A stretch of DNA of 64,000 nt, from NCBI GenBank assembly GCA_021850545.1, contig JAJZLU010000002.1, forward strand, positions 1 to 64,000, read 5' to 3'. A model generated the notes under the pieces. It saw only the letters and a program-made list of their open reading frames with translations, was not told where the DNA came from and did not search any database. The position numbers and the translations under genes were made by a program. Shown here piece by piece: positions 36,321 through 44,758 of this stretch. The stretch comes from Thermoplasmata archaeon (GTDB lineage Archaea > Thermoplasmatota > Thermoplasmata > Thermoplasmatales > Thermoplasmataceae). Position 1 is the stretch's first letter. Each line of letters opens with the position of its first letter.

Positions 36321-37760
36321 CTAAAGGAAACGCCTTAAAACCAGCGATCTGAAAGTCCGGTCATTGAACCTGTTGTTCAGGACGAGTATTGCAGCAACTA
36401 CGCCCATTGCAGCCGCAGATGAAGGCAGGAACCACACATAGAAATATGAGACCACGCCGGCCACAAGAGCAAAGAGAAGCGGCACCGATATGATAAAGAA
36501 GCTCAGGGTCCCAGAGACGGGCATCTCGTTCCTGACATACTGTTCGGGCAGCAAGTAACCTGAAATGTAAAGGCCGAGGACTGCTGCTGGATATGAAAGC
36601 ACAACAAGGGTCACTGCAATCAATACCCCTAACCTCAGGAAAAGCGGGTGCCCGATTATTGCCATGGCGAGCAGTGGAATAAGTGAAGGCAACATAAGTG
36701 CTGACAAGAGCGCTGATTTTGAAAGCACGTAGTTTTTAATGAAACTCCTTCCCCCTATGGTTGAGCCAAGAAGCCAGATACGTTCATGGGAAAATGAAAT
36801 GGAAACCATTGACCAGATGATCATCTCAACAAAGACCGACGAATATATGATTAATGTGTCGCCAAGGCTCCCATCAGAATGCCCAATAGCAGTGTGGTAA
36901 AGGTAAACTAACAGTGCGGACAACCCAACGTTGAAAATTATCAGGTAAGCCAGTGCCTTGGAAGTCCTGAACCTTGAATATCTTGGGCCCCTTGGGCTGT
37001 TGTTATTTACTAGCGATGAAAATGTCAAGGAAAAACCCAGCGTGAAAGAAGCTTTGTGGGGCTTCATTCCAGAAAAATCAAATGGTGTTTTGACAAACTC
37101 CCTCCTCCTCTTTCTGGCAATCCTGTATGGGGCATAGCCTTCCCTTGATATTGAAACTACAAGAAGAGCAAGCACTGACGCCAGGACAGCAGCAAATGCG
37201 GCTGAACCCCAGAGATACATGGAACTGTCAAGATTCCCCATTGAGAACGGGTTTCCAATCAAATTGCTGAAGTTCAACAAAGACACAACGATGATGACAT
37301 ATAATGACCGGTCAAAGCCAAGCACAAGGGAGAGCATTGCCATGAAAATGAACATGAAATAGAGGAGCAAGGTTCCATAACCCAGAAAAACGCCAGGAAC
37401 ATTGTATGACAAAGGAAACAGAATTATTACCCTGTCACCGAGTAGAACAAGGGGAGTTGCCAAAACAACCAGGAATAGGAATATTCCACTGGTAAGCTTC
37501 CACTTGCTCACTCCCGTTATCAGGAGGTTTTCAAGGTCGGAACCGATGAAAAACATTCTGCTGAAGGCAAGTGAGATCAGGAGGAATATGGATAGTCCAG
37601 CATCCAGTAAAACCTTTGAAATAAAGGTCATGGATGCAAAAATGGCAAGGTTCGGGTTGGCAAAGGTAGATGAGAAGCCGGGTAAGAAAAAGAAGTAAAG
37701 CAGGAGGACAAGTATATAGCCAGCCAGCGGAACACGGCTCTTCATCAGGAACAGAAGCAT
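36321..37760 (-). CDS. ABC exporter membrane subunit
   Basis: 479 aa. It has roughly 11-12 hydrophobic segments in two halves separated by a charged cytoplasmic stretch (ISREGYAPYRIARKRRREFVKT, ~206-226). No EAA importer loop is present, so it resembles the permease part of ABC-2-type or similar exporters. It starts 7 bp after the end of the ATPase gene, forming a two-gene operon, and lacks its own ATPase domain. The substrate is unknown. Confidence 0.72.
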   Translation of the reverse strand: MLLFLMKSRVPLAGYILVLLLYFFFLPGFSSTFANPNLAIFASMTFISKVLLDAGLSIFLLISLAFSRMFFIGSDLENLLITGVSKWKLTSGIFLFLVVLATPLVLLGDRVIILFPLSYNVPGVFLGYGTLLLYFMFIFMAMLSLVLGFDRSLYVIIVVSLLNFSNLIGNPFSMGNLDSSMYLWGSAAFAAVLASVLALLVVSISREGYAPYRIARKRRREFVKTPFDFSGMKPHKASFTLGFSLTFSSLVNNNSPRGPRYSRFRTSKALAYLIIFNVGLSALLVYLYHTAIGHSDGSLGDTLIIYSSVFVEMIIWSMVSISFSHERIWLLGSTIGGRSFIKNYVLSKSALLSALMLPSLIPLLAMAIIGHPLFLRLGVLIAVTLVVLSYPAAVLGLYISGYLLPEQYVRNEMPVSGTLSFFIISVPLLFALVAGVVSYFYVWFLPSSAAAMGVVAAILVLNNRFNDRTFRSLVLRRFL

Positions 37761-37767
37761 ACTCTTG

Positions 37768-38475
37768 TTAGCCAGTCTGCATCAGCCTCACTATCTTCAC
37801 TTCCATCGAGTCATCCTCAGTGCCGAAGGCCGACAATTCAGAGAATTTGCCTCGCCATCCGATTTTGCCGCCGGACAGAAGCATCATCTCCTGGGTCAGG
37901 CGGGTCGCGGTGGATACTAGGTGCGTGGAGACAAGTATGGTCTTTGTGCTCTGCGAAATGAACTTGACCAGCCTTTCCTGTGTGGGAATGTCCAGGTAGT
38001 TTAAGGGCTCATCCAGGATCAGGATTTCCGGATTGTGAAGGGTGGCCATTCCAAGGGCAAGCCTCTGGGTATTTCCCCGGGAAAGCATTGCAGCTTTGGT
38101 CATGTCCAGCACCCTGAGGTCAAACATGTCCATGGCCCATTCTGCAGCATCCCTCACGCTTTCCACTCCTCTAAGAGAAGCTGAATACTCCAGGTTCTCC
38201 CTTACCGACATCAACCTGTAGGGGACAGGTTCCTCTGGCAAGTATCCTATCCTCCTCCTGATCTCCTCTTCCTCCGGGCTCCCCTCGAGGATTCTTATTG
38301 TGCCGCGGGTTGGTCTCAGGATTCCGCAGGCAAGTTTGAATGCAGTTGATTTTCCAGTCCCATTCTGCCCAATCAATGAGACTTTTTCACCCTTTTCTAT
38401 CTTAAAAGTGACATTATTCAGTACATTTTCAAGGGCATATGCAAAGGACACATCATCGAACTCAATATGTGCCAT
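37768..38475 (-). CDS. ABC transporter ATPase
   Basis: 236 aa from ATG 38475 (MAHIEFDDVSF). A longer frame reaches 38574, but its first 33 residues are not ABC-like. Walker A LIGQNGTGKST, Q-loop GYLPEEPVPYRL, a divergent signature MLSRGNTQRLALG (LSRGN in place of LSGGQ) and Walker B ILILDEPLNYLD are present. The H-loop is VSTHLV. It resembles ATPases of ABC-2-type exporters and pairs with the membrane gene 7 bp downstream. Confidence 0.88.
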   Translation of the reverse strand: MAHIEFDDVSFAYALENVLNNVTFKIEKGEKVSLIGQNGTGKSTAFKLACGILRPTRGTIRILEGSPEEEEIRRRIGYLPEEPVPYRLMSVRENLEYSASLRGVESVRDAAEWAMDMFDLRVLDMTKAAMLSRGNTQRLALGMATLHNPEILILDEPLNYLDIPTQERLVKFISQSTKTILVSTHLVSTATRLTQEMMLLSGGKIGWRGKFSELSAFGTEDDSMEVKIVRLMQTG

Positions 38476-38549
38476 AAAATGATAAAGGGCTATTAATATA
38501 AAATTGTTTAGAGGAATATGCGGGAATTTGGAAAGCATCAGGCCAAATA

Positions 38550-39782
38550 ATGAACATGGCGAGCAGGGAAGCATATAAATCTCAGCTGTACATAGGGGTC
38601 TGTCGGGATACCCATATGGAACCCAATGGAAAATTCAGGATAATTAATGTTCAGATTAAGGGTGGGCACGAAATCCTGGAAAACTGTGTTAAAGAGATAA
38701 ATGGGGAATTTCCAGAGGAACAGTTCCACCTTGAAAAATCAGGTTCAGAAATTGTTGTGTACCTCAACATGCTTGACATCGAGAAATTAAGGTCTGTGGT
38801 ATCGGGCCTTGAAAAGAAATATTCGCCCGGCAGTGTGGATAGCCTTTCAACAGTGATCAGGGAAATAGAATCAATTGGAAGCTATGGCATCAAGTCAGGC
38901 AAGAGATCCTTTGTGCAGTATAACCAGGAGAGGAAAGTAAGGGGCAGGAAGCAGAAAGCCATTGACAGGGGGGCGTATTTTTACTCCAAGGGATACCAAT
39001 TCAGCAAACAGAACAATGAGTTTCCTGCCAACATGCTGGACACAATAGCCGTTGCAGATTCCCAGGTGGCACTGAAGGAGCTGCCAGAAAACTGCGTAGA
39101 TCTGGTCTTCACTTCACCGCCTTACAACTTCGGCCTGGACTACGGCGAACACCGGGACGGCGTAGACTGGAGCCAGTATTTTGACAAGCTCTTTGCCGTA
39201 TTCAGGGAATGCATAAGAGTAACCAAATACGGCGGGAGGATCGCAGTTAATGTGCAGCCTCTTTATTCTGATTTCATCCCCATACACCATATGATCTCGG
39301 ACTTCTTCATGAAAAATGGAATGATCTGGAGAAATGAGATCCTCTGGGAAAAGAACAACTACAATGCAAAATACACTGCCTGGGGAAGCTGGAAAAGCCC
39401 AAGCAACCCTTACCTAAAGTACACATGGGAATTTGTGGAGGTTTTTTCCAAGGGCGAACTGAAGCACCCAGGCGACGGGAAGTTTGCAGACATAACCGAC
39501 AAGGAATTCAAGGAGTGGGTAAATGCAAGGTGGAGTATAGCCCCGGAAAGGAACATGAAAGATTTTGGCCACCCTGCAATGTTCCCTGAAAAACTTGCTG
39601 AGCGCGTCATTAAGCTATTCTCTTTCCAGAATGACATAATTCTTGATCCATTCAATGGGGCAGGCACCACAACTAAGGTTGCCAGCGGCCTTAAGCGCCA
39701 CTTTGTTGGCTTTGACGTTTCTGAGAAATACGTGGCCATAGCAAGGGAAAGGCTTTCTGATGCGCACGACGAATCTTCTTAG
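38550..39782 (+). CDS. DNA methyltransferase, beta class (probable N4-cytosine or N6-adenine)
   Basis: 410 aa. The catalytic motif IV is FTSPPYNFGLDYG (~188-200). The SAM-binding motif I comes near the C-terminus (ILDPFNGAGTTTKVASG), followed by RHFVGFDVSEKYVAIARERL. The IV-before-I order is the beta class, and TSPPY is common in m4C enzymes. The first ~160 residues are an extra domain of unknown kind. No restriction endonuclease or specificity subunit is nearby, so it is a solitary methylase. It is divergent from the ABC operon, 74 bp apart. M23 (38616) is an alternative start. Confidence 0.88.
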   Translation: MNMASREAYKSQLYIGVCRDTHMEPNGKFRIINVQIKGGHEILENCVKEINGEFPEEQFHLEKSGSEIVVYLNMLDIEKLRSVVSGLEKKYSPGSVDSLSTVIREIESIGSYGIKSGKRSFVQYNQERKVRGRKQKAIDRGAYFYSKGYQFSKQNNEFPANMLDTIAVADSQVALKELPENCVDLVFTSPPYNFGLDYGEHRDGVDWSQYFDKLFAVFRECIRVTKYGGRIAVNVQPLYSDFIPIHHMISDFFMKNGMIWRNEILWEKNNYNAKYTAWGSWKSPSNPYLKYTWEFVEVFSKGELKHPGDGKFADITDKEFKEWVNARWSIAPERNMKDFGHPAMFPEKLAERVIKLFSFQNDIILDPFNGAGTTTKVASGLKRHFVGFDVSEKYVAIARERLSDAHDESS

Positions 39783-39786
39783 GCAT

Positions 39787-40674
39787 TTACTCGCTCATAA
39801 CAGGCAGGCTTGAACCGATCTTTACGTTGCCATTTACGGTGGATAGGACAACAGAGGTTCCCCCGCCATTCACGGTTGCCACCAACTGCCTGATGTTGCT
39901 TAGGGTGGCATCATAGGTTAATCCGGAAATTGACACGACCCCATTGACAGTATTTGCTGAAATGCTGAGGTTGGATGCAGGGTTGGCAAGGTAGTTCACA
40001 TTTCCGTTTGTAGTGGCCAACGATGCAGAACCTGAAGCAGAGGCGTTACTTACTGTAAGCTGCACGTTCCCGTTGACTGCACTGCTGCTTATTGTCCCAA
40101 AGGATGAAACCGAGATGTAGGTATTCCCGTTCGTATTCTGAGTCGTCACGTCTGACACGCTGCTACCTCTTACAGCTATCTGGCCATTGGTGGTTTCGAG
40201 GGTTGTCTCATCAACCAGCCTTGGAATGTCAGCAGTGATGCCCCCATTCTGTACGTTAACGGACAACGAATGGGACAAAATCCCTGAGGGGATGTAAATG
40301 TTGGCTACTGCGTTGATTCCCCAATATTGTGGGGTATCCAGGGTAATCCCATAGGTGCTGTTTACCGCTGAAACGTCAATTCTGGCGAACGCCTTCACAA
40401 AGAAGCTGGAAGTAACATTTAGGTCTGCCCGGATGGTGTTGTCAGAAGAAGATAGAATGTTGATGGCGCAGTTTCCCGCAGTTACTGAAAGGGTATAATT
40501 GGATGGCGGGTTATAGGTATCTGAACTTGCAGAGGCGGTGCTACTGGGGCTCAATGTAAATGGCTCAAAGGAGTTAGAGTACACGGCTGATGCCAGAATT
40601 ACGCTGACAGAAGTAACAAGCAATGCTATCGTTATGACCTTGAGCGTCAGCATCAGGCTATCCGGCTGGCCCAT
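39787..40674 (-). CDS. Secreted beta-repeat protein, DUF4097-like
   Basis: 295 aa. An N-terminal membrane helix (~8-30, LKVITIALLVTSVSVILAS) is followed by a Ser/Thr/Asn-rich extracytoplasmic domain. From ~140 on it shows a repeated pattern around T/VNGxV (ETTNGQIAV, NTNGNTYIS, AVNGNVQLT, TTNGNVNYL, TVNGVVSIS, TVNGGGTSV, TVNGNVKIG), typical of the beta-solenoid in DUF4097 proteins. The function of that family is not settled. It follows the 120-aa membrane gene by 2 bp in an operon. Confidence 0.72.
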   Translation of the reverse strand: MGQPDSLMLTLKVITIALLVTSVSVILASAVYSNSFEPFTLSPSSTASASSDTYNPPSNYTLSVTAGNCAINILSSSDNTIRADLNVTSSFFVKAFARIDVSAVNSTYGITLDTPQYWGINAVANIYIPSGILSHSLSVNVQNGGITADIPRLVDETTLETTNGQIAVRGSSVSDVTTQNTNGNTYISVSSFGTISSSAVNGNVQLTVSNASASGSASLATTNGNVNYLANPASNLSISANTVNGVVSISGLTYDATLSNIRQLVATVNGGGTSVVLSTVNGNVKIGSSLPVMSE

Positions 40675-40676
40675 TG

Positions 40677-41039
40677 CTACTCCTTCTTCGCTCTCGATAT
40701 TTCGTTGAGTTTGTCCTCTATGTAAGTAAGCCGGCTATCAAGGCTCGATGGAGCATATGCCCTTGTTTCCCGTGTCTCGCCCAAAACCTTTGACACAGCC
40801 ACAAACCAGAAAATTGTAGCAAAGAACACTGCTGCGAAAGCCACGCCAAGGCCACTCACTCCACCATAGATGGCACCAACTATAACAAAAACTGACATGG
40901 CTGCCCAAATTGGAATACTGAGGGCCATGGCCAGTTTAACCCTATCTTCTGGCATACAGATACCTTCATGCAGGTTATGGCCATGGACAAGCAGCACTCG
41001 CTGTTTTTCTGGGATGTGTCCATGGCTCTCTGCCTGCAA
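40677..41039 (-). CDS. Small membrane protein with C-terminal coiled coil
   Basis: 120 aa from a TTG start, or 92 aa from ATG 40955 (MPEDRVKLAM), which has a GAAGGT element upstream and may be the real start. Two membrane helices (~38-60, IPIWAAMSVFVIVGAIYGG, and ~64-84) are followed by a charged helix (RLTYIEDKLNEISRAKKE). It is 2 bp upstream of the DUF4097-like gene and probably partners it in the membrane. In bacteria, DUF4097 genes often accompany PspC/LiaF-type envelope-stress membrane proteins, but this protein is not a clear PspC. Confidence 0.6.
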   Translation of the reverse strand: MQAESHGHIPEKQRVLLVHGHNLHEGICMPEDRVKLAMALSIPIWAAMSVFVIVGAIYGGVSGLGVAFAAVFFATIFWFVAVSKVLGETRETRAYAPSSLDSRLTYIEDKLNEISRAKKE

Positions 41040-41212
41040 ATATCCAATTGTGGTTTTTATTTTAGCGTTTATCCTAATGCCTTAGCAGAAGACCCAAAGT
41101 GAAATGATTCTTTCCGCATTAATATAAGGCAACCTGCCTGAATTTTCCCACTTTAGTATTGAAGTTGCTGATACTTTTAAGAATGTAAACCATTTAGCGA
41201 GTTTTAATAATA

Positions 41213-41221
41213 TTTATATAG
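41213..41221 (+). promoter_or_regulatory. TATA box of the 41244 MFS gene
   Basis: TTTATATAG is centred about 27 bp before ATG 41244, with AT-rich flanks and no ribosome binding site. This is a textbook leaderless archaeal promoter. Confidence 0.7.
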
Positions 41222-41243
41222 AATTAATAAAATATCATTATCT

Positions 41244-42626
41244 ATGGCATCGGAAAATACATCATATGAAGATTCTGTGCGCCAGGTGATCGCCAGAATC
41301 AATAGAATTCCGACCTGGTCGCTGCCATCATTTTTCCTTGCGATCATTGGCCTTGGGTATTTTTTCACCTTTTACGACATCTCGGATATTGGGCTCGCAA
41401 TGCCAGCAATAGCCCATCAGTTCAATATATCGCCAACCGGGTTTACGAGCCTGTTTCTTGCTCTGGCTATCGGACTCATTGGCTATGCGATCGGGTCATA
41501 TGTAATAGGTTCCATGGCAGATGTGACGGGCAGGTTCCGGTCCATGATCCTGACTATGGGGCTCACTGCACTTGGCTCATTTGGGGATGCCCTGTCAGTT
41601 AATATTCCCATGCTGGTTGTCTTCAGGTTCATAACTGGCCTCGGCCTAGGGGCAGACCTTAACCTCGTTTCCAGCTATGTAAGTGAGTTTGCGCCCTCGC
41701 AATCCAGGGGGAGGATAACCGTTTACACTTTCATAGTGGGCATACTTGGACAGGCGGTTACTCCGTTCATTGCACTTGGCATAGGTGTAAACGTTATTAC
41801 AGGGCCCGGGTGGAGATACTTGTTTGTTATTGGGGGAATAATTGCTGTAATTGCACTCGCACTTAGGTTTGAGCTTCCAGAATCTCCCAGATGGCTGGCA
41901 ATGAGAAAAAAGGACATTAAGGCTGCAGAAAAGGTCCTTCAGGACATGGAAAAATTGGCAGAATCAAAGGTGGGTAAGCTGCCAGAGCCTCAACCACAGG
42001 ATGTTGTGGTCTATGAGAACAAGTTCCCAACAGCCTACCTTTTCAAAAAACCATATTCAACCAGGCTGGGGATCCTTGTGGCAATGTGGTTCCTGTGGTA
42101 TATAGGAAACTATGGTTTCCTGGGAGATGCAGCCACACTCATAAGCAATCTCAACACATCTGTCTCTCCGAACGCAATCCTATTTATTGCCATAGGTGCA
42201 ATCGGGTACCCGGTAGGCGCCATCATAATGGTCTTCCTGTCTGACAGGTTTGAGAGGAAGTTCGTTATATTTGGGGACACGGTTGTATGGCTAATAGGTA
42301 TGGTTATTTTCTCATCAGCAACCGCACCGGGATTGTTTGTAGGTTCTTTCCTGGCCTCACTTGCACTGGGGATGTACCTCCAGGTGGCATATACTTTCAC
42401 TGCAGAAAGCTATCCTACCCGGGCAAGGACTTCGGGTTTCGCCCTAACGGATGGCATTGGCCATGGAGGGGGGGCACTCGGGGCTCTTCTGCTTCCAGTC
42501 CTGGTATCCACATACTCGTTTTCCACAGGCTTCATTTTCATAGGTGTAACCGGGTTCATAGCGGGTCTGATAGCAATTGCAGGGCCAGTGGCCTCTAAAC
42601 AGGCACTTGAGGCGGTGTCCGCTTGA
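41244..42626 (+). CDS. MFS transporter, sugar/metabolite-H+ symporter type
   Basis: 460 aa with twelve predicted helices. Loop motifs include GSMADVTGRFRSMI (~89-102) after helix 2, PESPRWLAMRKKD (~212-224) after helix 6 (as in the sugar-porter subfamily) and FLSDRFERKFVIF in the second half. This group moves sugars, aromatic acids or other organic acids with protons. The acidic N-terminus is cytoplasmic. It is monocistronic with a clear TATA box. Confidence 0.88.
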   Translation: MASENTSYEDSVRQVIARINRIPTWSLPSFFLAIIGLGYFFTFYDISDIGLAMPAIAHQFNISPTGFTSLFLALAIGLIGYAIGSYVIGSMADVTGRFRSMILTMGLTALGSFGDALSVNIPMLVVFRFITGLGLGADLNLVSSYVSEFAPSQSRGRITVYTFIVGILGQAVTPFIALGIGVNVITGPGWRYLFVIGGIIAVIALALRFELPESPRWLAMRKKDIKAAEKVLQDMEKLAESKVGKLPEPQPQDVVVYENKFPTAYLFKKPYSTRLGILVAMWFLWYIGNYGFLGDAATLISNLNTSVSPNAILFIAIGAIGYPVGAIIMVFLSDRFERKFVIFGDTVVWLIGMVIFSSATAPGLFVGSFLASLALGMYLQVAYTFTAESYPTRARTSGFALTDGIGHGGGALGALLLPVLVSTYSFSTGFIFIGVTGFIAGLIAIAGPVASKQALEAVSA

Positions 42627-42768
42627 GTTACCAGAATTTCTTTATTGGTTGACACTAAACTGTCGACCCCCATTTTTCCCTGTAAAAATTGCAATTGAAG
42701 GTAATTCCGTTTTGAAGTTTGGCTTTAACAGGTTGTATCTATAAATTAATTCATATTAATTGAATAAT

Positions 42769-43078
42769 ATGGGCATTCTATTGTCTATTGGGTCTATTCC
42801 GAAACGTTGCCTTGAGAACCATTGAACGCAAATTTAGGGGGCTTCCCTGCGAAAAGATTCCAACCATAGCAGGCCATAAATTGTTCTACGCCTGCAATCT
42901 CCGCTGCCACCTGTTCCCTTTCTGGAGGCGGCCTGGCGAAAAACTTCTCTCTTTGGAGGAAGAATGGGAATGCTAAGTGCTGTTGCTGACTCATTTGTTT
43001 CATTCATGGGGGTTGAGAAAATATAGGAATGGCTAATGAGGGGATTATTGACAGCATTTTATCGAACCTTAGTGCGTG
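42769..43078 (+). pseudogene. Decayed radical SAM gene
   Basis: Frame 42788-42976 encodes GHKLFYACNLRCHLFPFWRR then GEKLLSLEEEW. This is a radical SAM CxxxCxxC site in which the third Cys is Phe. The next frame continues the likely protein as MLSAVADSFVSFMGVE (about 42967-43014), where a GGEP motif would be expected, but breaks off at a TAG. A third frame encodes GMANEGIIDSILSNLSA up to TGA 43078. An ATG at 42769 is out of frame with the first part. At least two frameshifts plus the lost Cys make this a relic. A TATA-like stretch (TATAAATTAATTCATATTAAT) still precedes it. Confidence 0.6.
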
Positions 43079-43090
43079 ATCGGGTTCTGT

Positions 43091-43708
43091 TCACTCTTCG
43101 CTTCCCCTGATTTCCTTCAGGGCTTCCCGGTCCCTGCAGTATAGATATGGTGCAAGGTCAAGTGAAGGCGGGGATTTTTCAAGAAGCCGGCTGTAAACTT
43201 TCCTGAGATTTTTGTCTACTTCCTCGCAGTACCCTTTCCAGGTTACACCAAGAGACTCAACATACATTTTCTCGATCCCCGTGGCAATTTCATGGGCGTA
43301 TGGGTATTCATATCCGTTATCCGACATCCATTTCTCAGGCAGTTCATGATGGAGGCCTATGCTTTCCACGGTGCTGACATCTTTTCCTTCCACAGTGAAA
43401 AATTTTGGAAAGTGCTCATCAAGGTAAATGGTCTTTCCATCCATGGAATAGCCGCCTGTGTACTTGATGTCGAATTTGAGGCTCACCCTTACATCCTCTG
43501 CTTTCTTGGTTTCAATCACCTTTCCAAGGACACTTCCACCCATGAGTGCATTGTCGCCTTCAACAGTGAGAACTGAACCAACCTTGGGAAGTGAATTGGC
43601 CCTTATCTTAACATAAGAAGGCTCTGCAAAGTCTATGGCCATCACAATGTAACCGCGTCCATTTGCATTCCGTTCCCTGACATGCTCAACTACCCTGAAA
43701 TTCCCCAT
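43091..43708 (-). CDS. Conserved-looking hypothetical protein with His/Glu motif
   Basis: 205 aa from ATG 43708 (GTG 43717 would add three residues). A TATA-like AAAATAATTATC ~25 bp upstream fits the ATG. The N-terminal half is beta-rich (~10-80). The C-terminal half holds TIYLDEHFPKFF then LHHELPEKWMSDNGYEYPY and AHEIATGIEKMYVESLGVTW. The spacing HHxxxE...AHxxATxxE looks like a metal-binding helical site of a possible hydrolase or peptidase. I do not recognise a named family. It is monocistronic. Confidence 0.62.
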   Translation of the reverse strand: MGNFRVVEHVRERNANGRGYIVMAIDFAEPSYVKIRANSLPKVGSVLTVEGDNALMGGSVLGKVIETKKAEDVRVSLKFDIKYTGGYSMDGKTIYLDEHFPKFFTVEGKDVSTVESIGLHHELPEKWMSDNGYEYPYAHEIATGIEKMYVESLGVTWKGYCEEVDKNLRKVYSRLLEKSPPSLDLAPYLYCRDREALKEIRGSEE

Positions 43709-43717
43709 TGGAATCAC

Positions 43718-44208
43718 AACGGTTCTGAAGATAATTATTTTTCTGCATCAAGAAAAATCACCTGCGGCCCATGTTCAAGCGAAAGGAGACCTCAGGAAAT
43801 AATGTGGAGGCAGGAGGCAATTGCCCAAAATCTCTACTTCAATAACGGTTCCCTTAAAGGAATTCTTACAAAGGGACTAGTCCGAATAAAACCTGAAGGA
43901 AGAGATATTGCCAATAAGAAACTATTATGGAACTAAGAGGAAAAAGCTGGAAGTCAGGCTTAATTTACCAAGGCAAAAAGTCAGCAAAAGCAACAGAACT
44001 CTCAATTATTTTTGTGGTGAAATGGCAATTCAACACAACCAGCCCTGGGCGAATGATAATCTAAGTAGACAAAGCCGATGGCCCTCGCACTTTTATGGGC
44101 CAGGCAATTGAAGCAAAGATTGAGCTTTTTAAAAGGTTCACCGGATAATATCAATTCTGTTGACATAAGGTTAATATTTGCCAATTTAAGTTCAACATTT
44201 GAATTGAA
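43718..44208 (+). other. 490-bp gap without a convincing gene
   Basis: Short frames exist (e.g. 43682-43936 and 43908-44111) but their proteins look random and they lack start signals. A small hairpin TGGCCC/GGGCCA lies near 44078-44101. A GTTAATATTTG element near 44168-44178 probably serves the 44209 gene. A relic gene is possible but nothing is recognisable. Confidence 0.4.
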
Positions 44209-44556
44209 ATGGCATTAAGCAAAGGCGCAAAGGTTGCAATAGCTACCGTTGTGGTTGTGTTAATAGCAGTTGTAGCATATTCGCTGATCCCATATGTTGC
44301 AACAACACAGGTCAAGGATCTGAAGAATAACCAGACCACCTATATTTATGGAACCGTCCAGAGCCGGGTTTCACTTGGAAACTTCAGTGCCTTCAAACTA
44401 AACGATTCATCTGGGTCTGTGATAGTATTGTGGAATGGAACACTCCCTGCGGACGGGTCAAGGGTCTTGGTTCATGGGACATACAGGGAATTGTCTCCAT
44501 TGCTTCCAGGGATAAGTTACTTTGAAGCAGACAGCGTCTTGAACTGGCCTATTTAG
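44209..44556 (+). CDS. Membrane-anchored OB-fold protein, CcmE-like
   Basis: 115 aa. One N-terminal helix (~8-30, VAIATVVVVLIAVVAYSLI) is followed by a small beta-barrel: TYIYGTVQSRVSLGNFSAFKLNDSSGS, VIVLWNGTLPADGSRVLVHGTYREL. This strand pattern matches OB folds like the CcmE heme chaperone or stomatin-associated NfeD-type modules. The heme-binding His of CcmE is not seen, so heme transfer is unlikely. The domain should face the outside. It is monocistronic, next to tRNA-Glu. Confidence 0.65.
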   Translation: MALSKGAKVAIATVVVVLIAVVAYSLIPYVATTQVKDLKNNQTTYIYGTVQSRVSLGNFSAFKLNDSSGSVIVLWNGTLPADGSRVLVHGTYRELSPLLPGISYFEADSVLNWPI

Positions 44557-44608
44557 AACAAGGGAAGCTAAATTGAATAGCTACTTCAATTGTTAGAACG
44601 GCTTATTA

Positions 44609-44683
44609 TGCTCCGACCGGGATTTGGACCCGGGTCGTCGGCTCGAAAGGCCGATATGCTTGGCCGGACTACACCATCGGAGC
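44609..44683 (-). tRNA. tRNA-Glu (anticodon TTC)
   Basis: 75 nt, minus strand, without intron or encoded CCA. The 7-bp acceptor GCTCCGA/TCGGAGC is perfect, with discriminator A. The anticodon arm is TCGGC-CTTTCGA-GCCGA, giving TTC. The D region GTGTAGTCCGGCCAAGC is typical of archaeal tRNA-Glu. The T-arm CCGGG-TCCAAAT-CCCGG is stable, but loop position 55 is C instead of the near-universal U (pseudouridine). It lies 3' of pelA on the same strand, ~75 bp away. Confidence 0.93.
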
Positions 44684-44758
44684 AGAGCACAACCTACAGC
44701 CCACATGCTTATATTTAATTTTCTGAACAGAGGCGCGCTGCCTTTCTATTTTCCTGCG

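Noticed and set aside
38476-38574. 33-residue N-terminal extension of the ABC ATPase
   Set aside because: It has no ABC-family content and reaches back into the divergent methyltransferase gene; ATG 38475 begins the normal domain.
42788-42976. A 62-aa intact small gene
   Set aside because: Its content is the cluster region of a much longer radical SAM protein with one Cys lost, and related sequence continues in other frames. A relic fits better.
43682-44111. Two overlapping short frames (84 and 67 aa)
   Set aside because: Low-complexity, unrelated-looking products, no start signals; the first begins inside the neighbouring gene's 5' end on the opposite strand.
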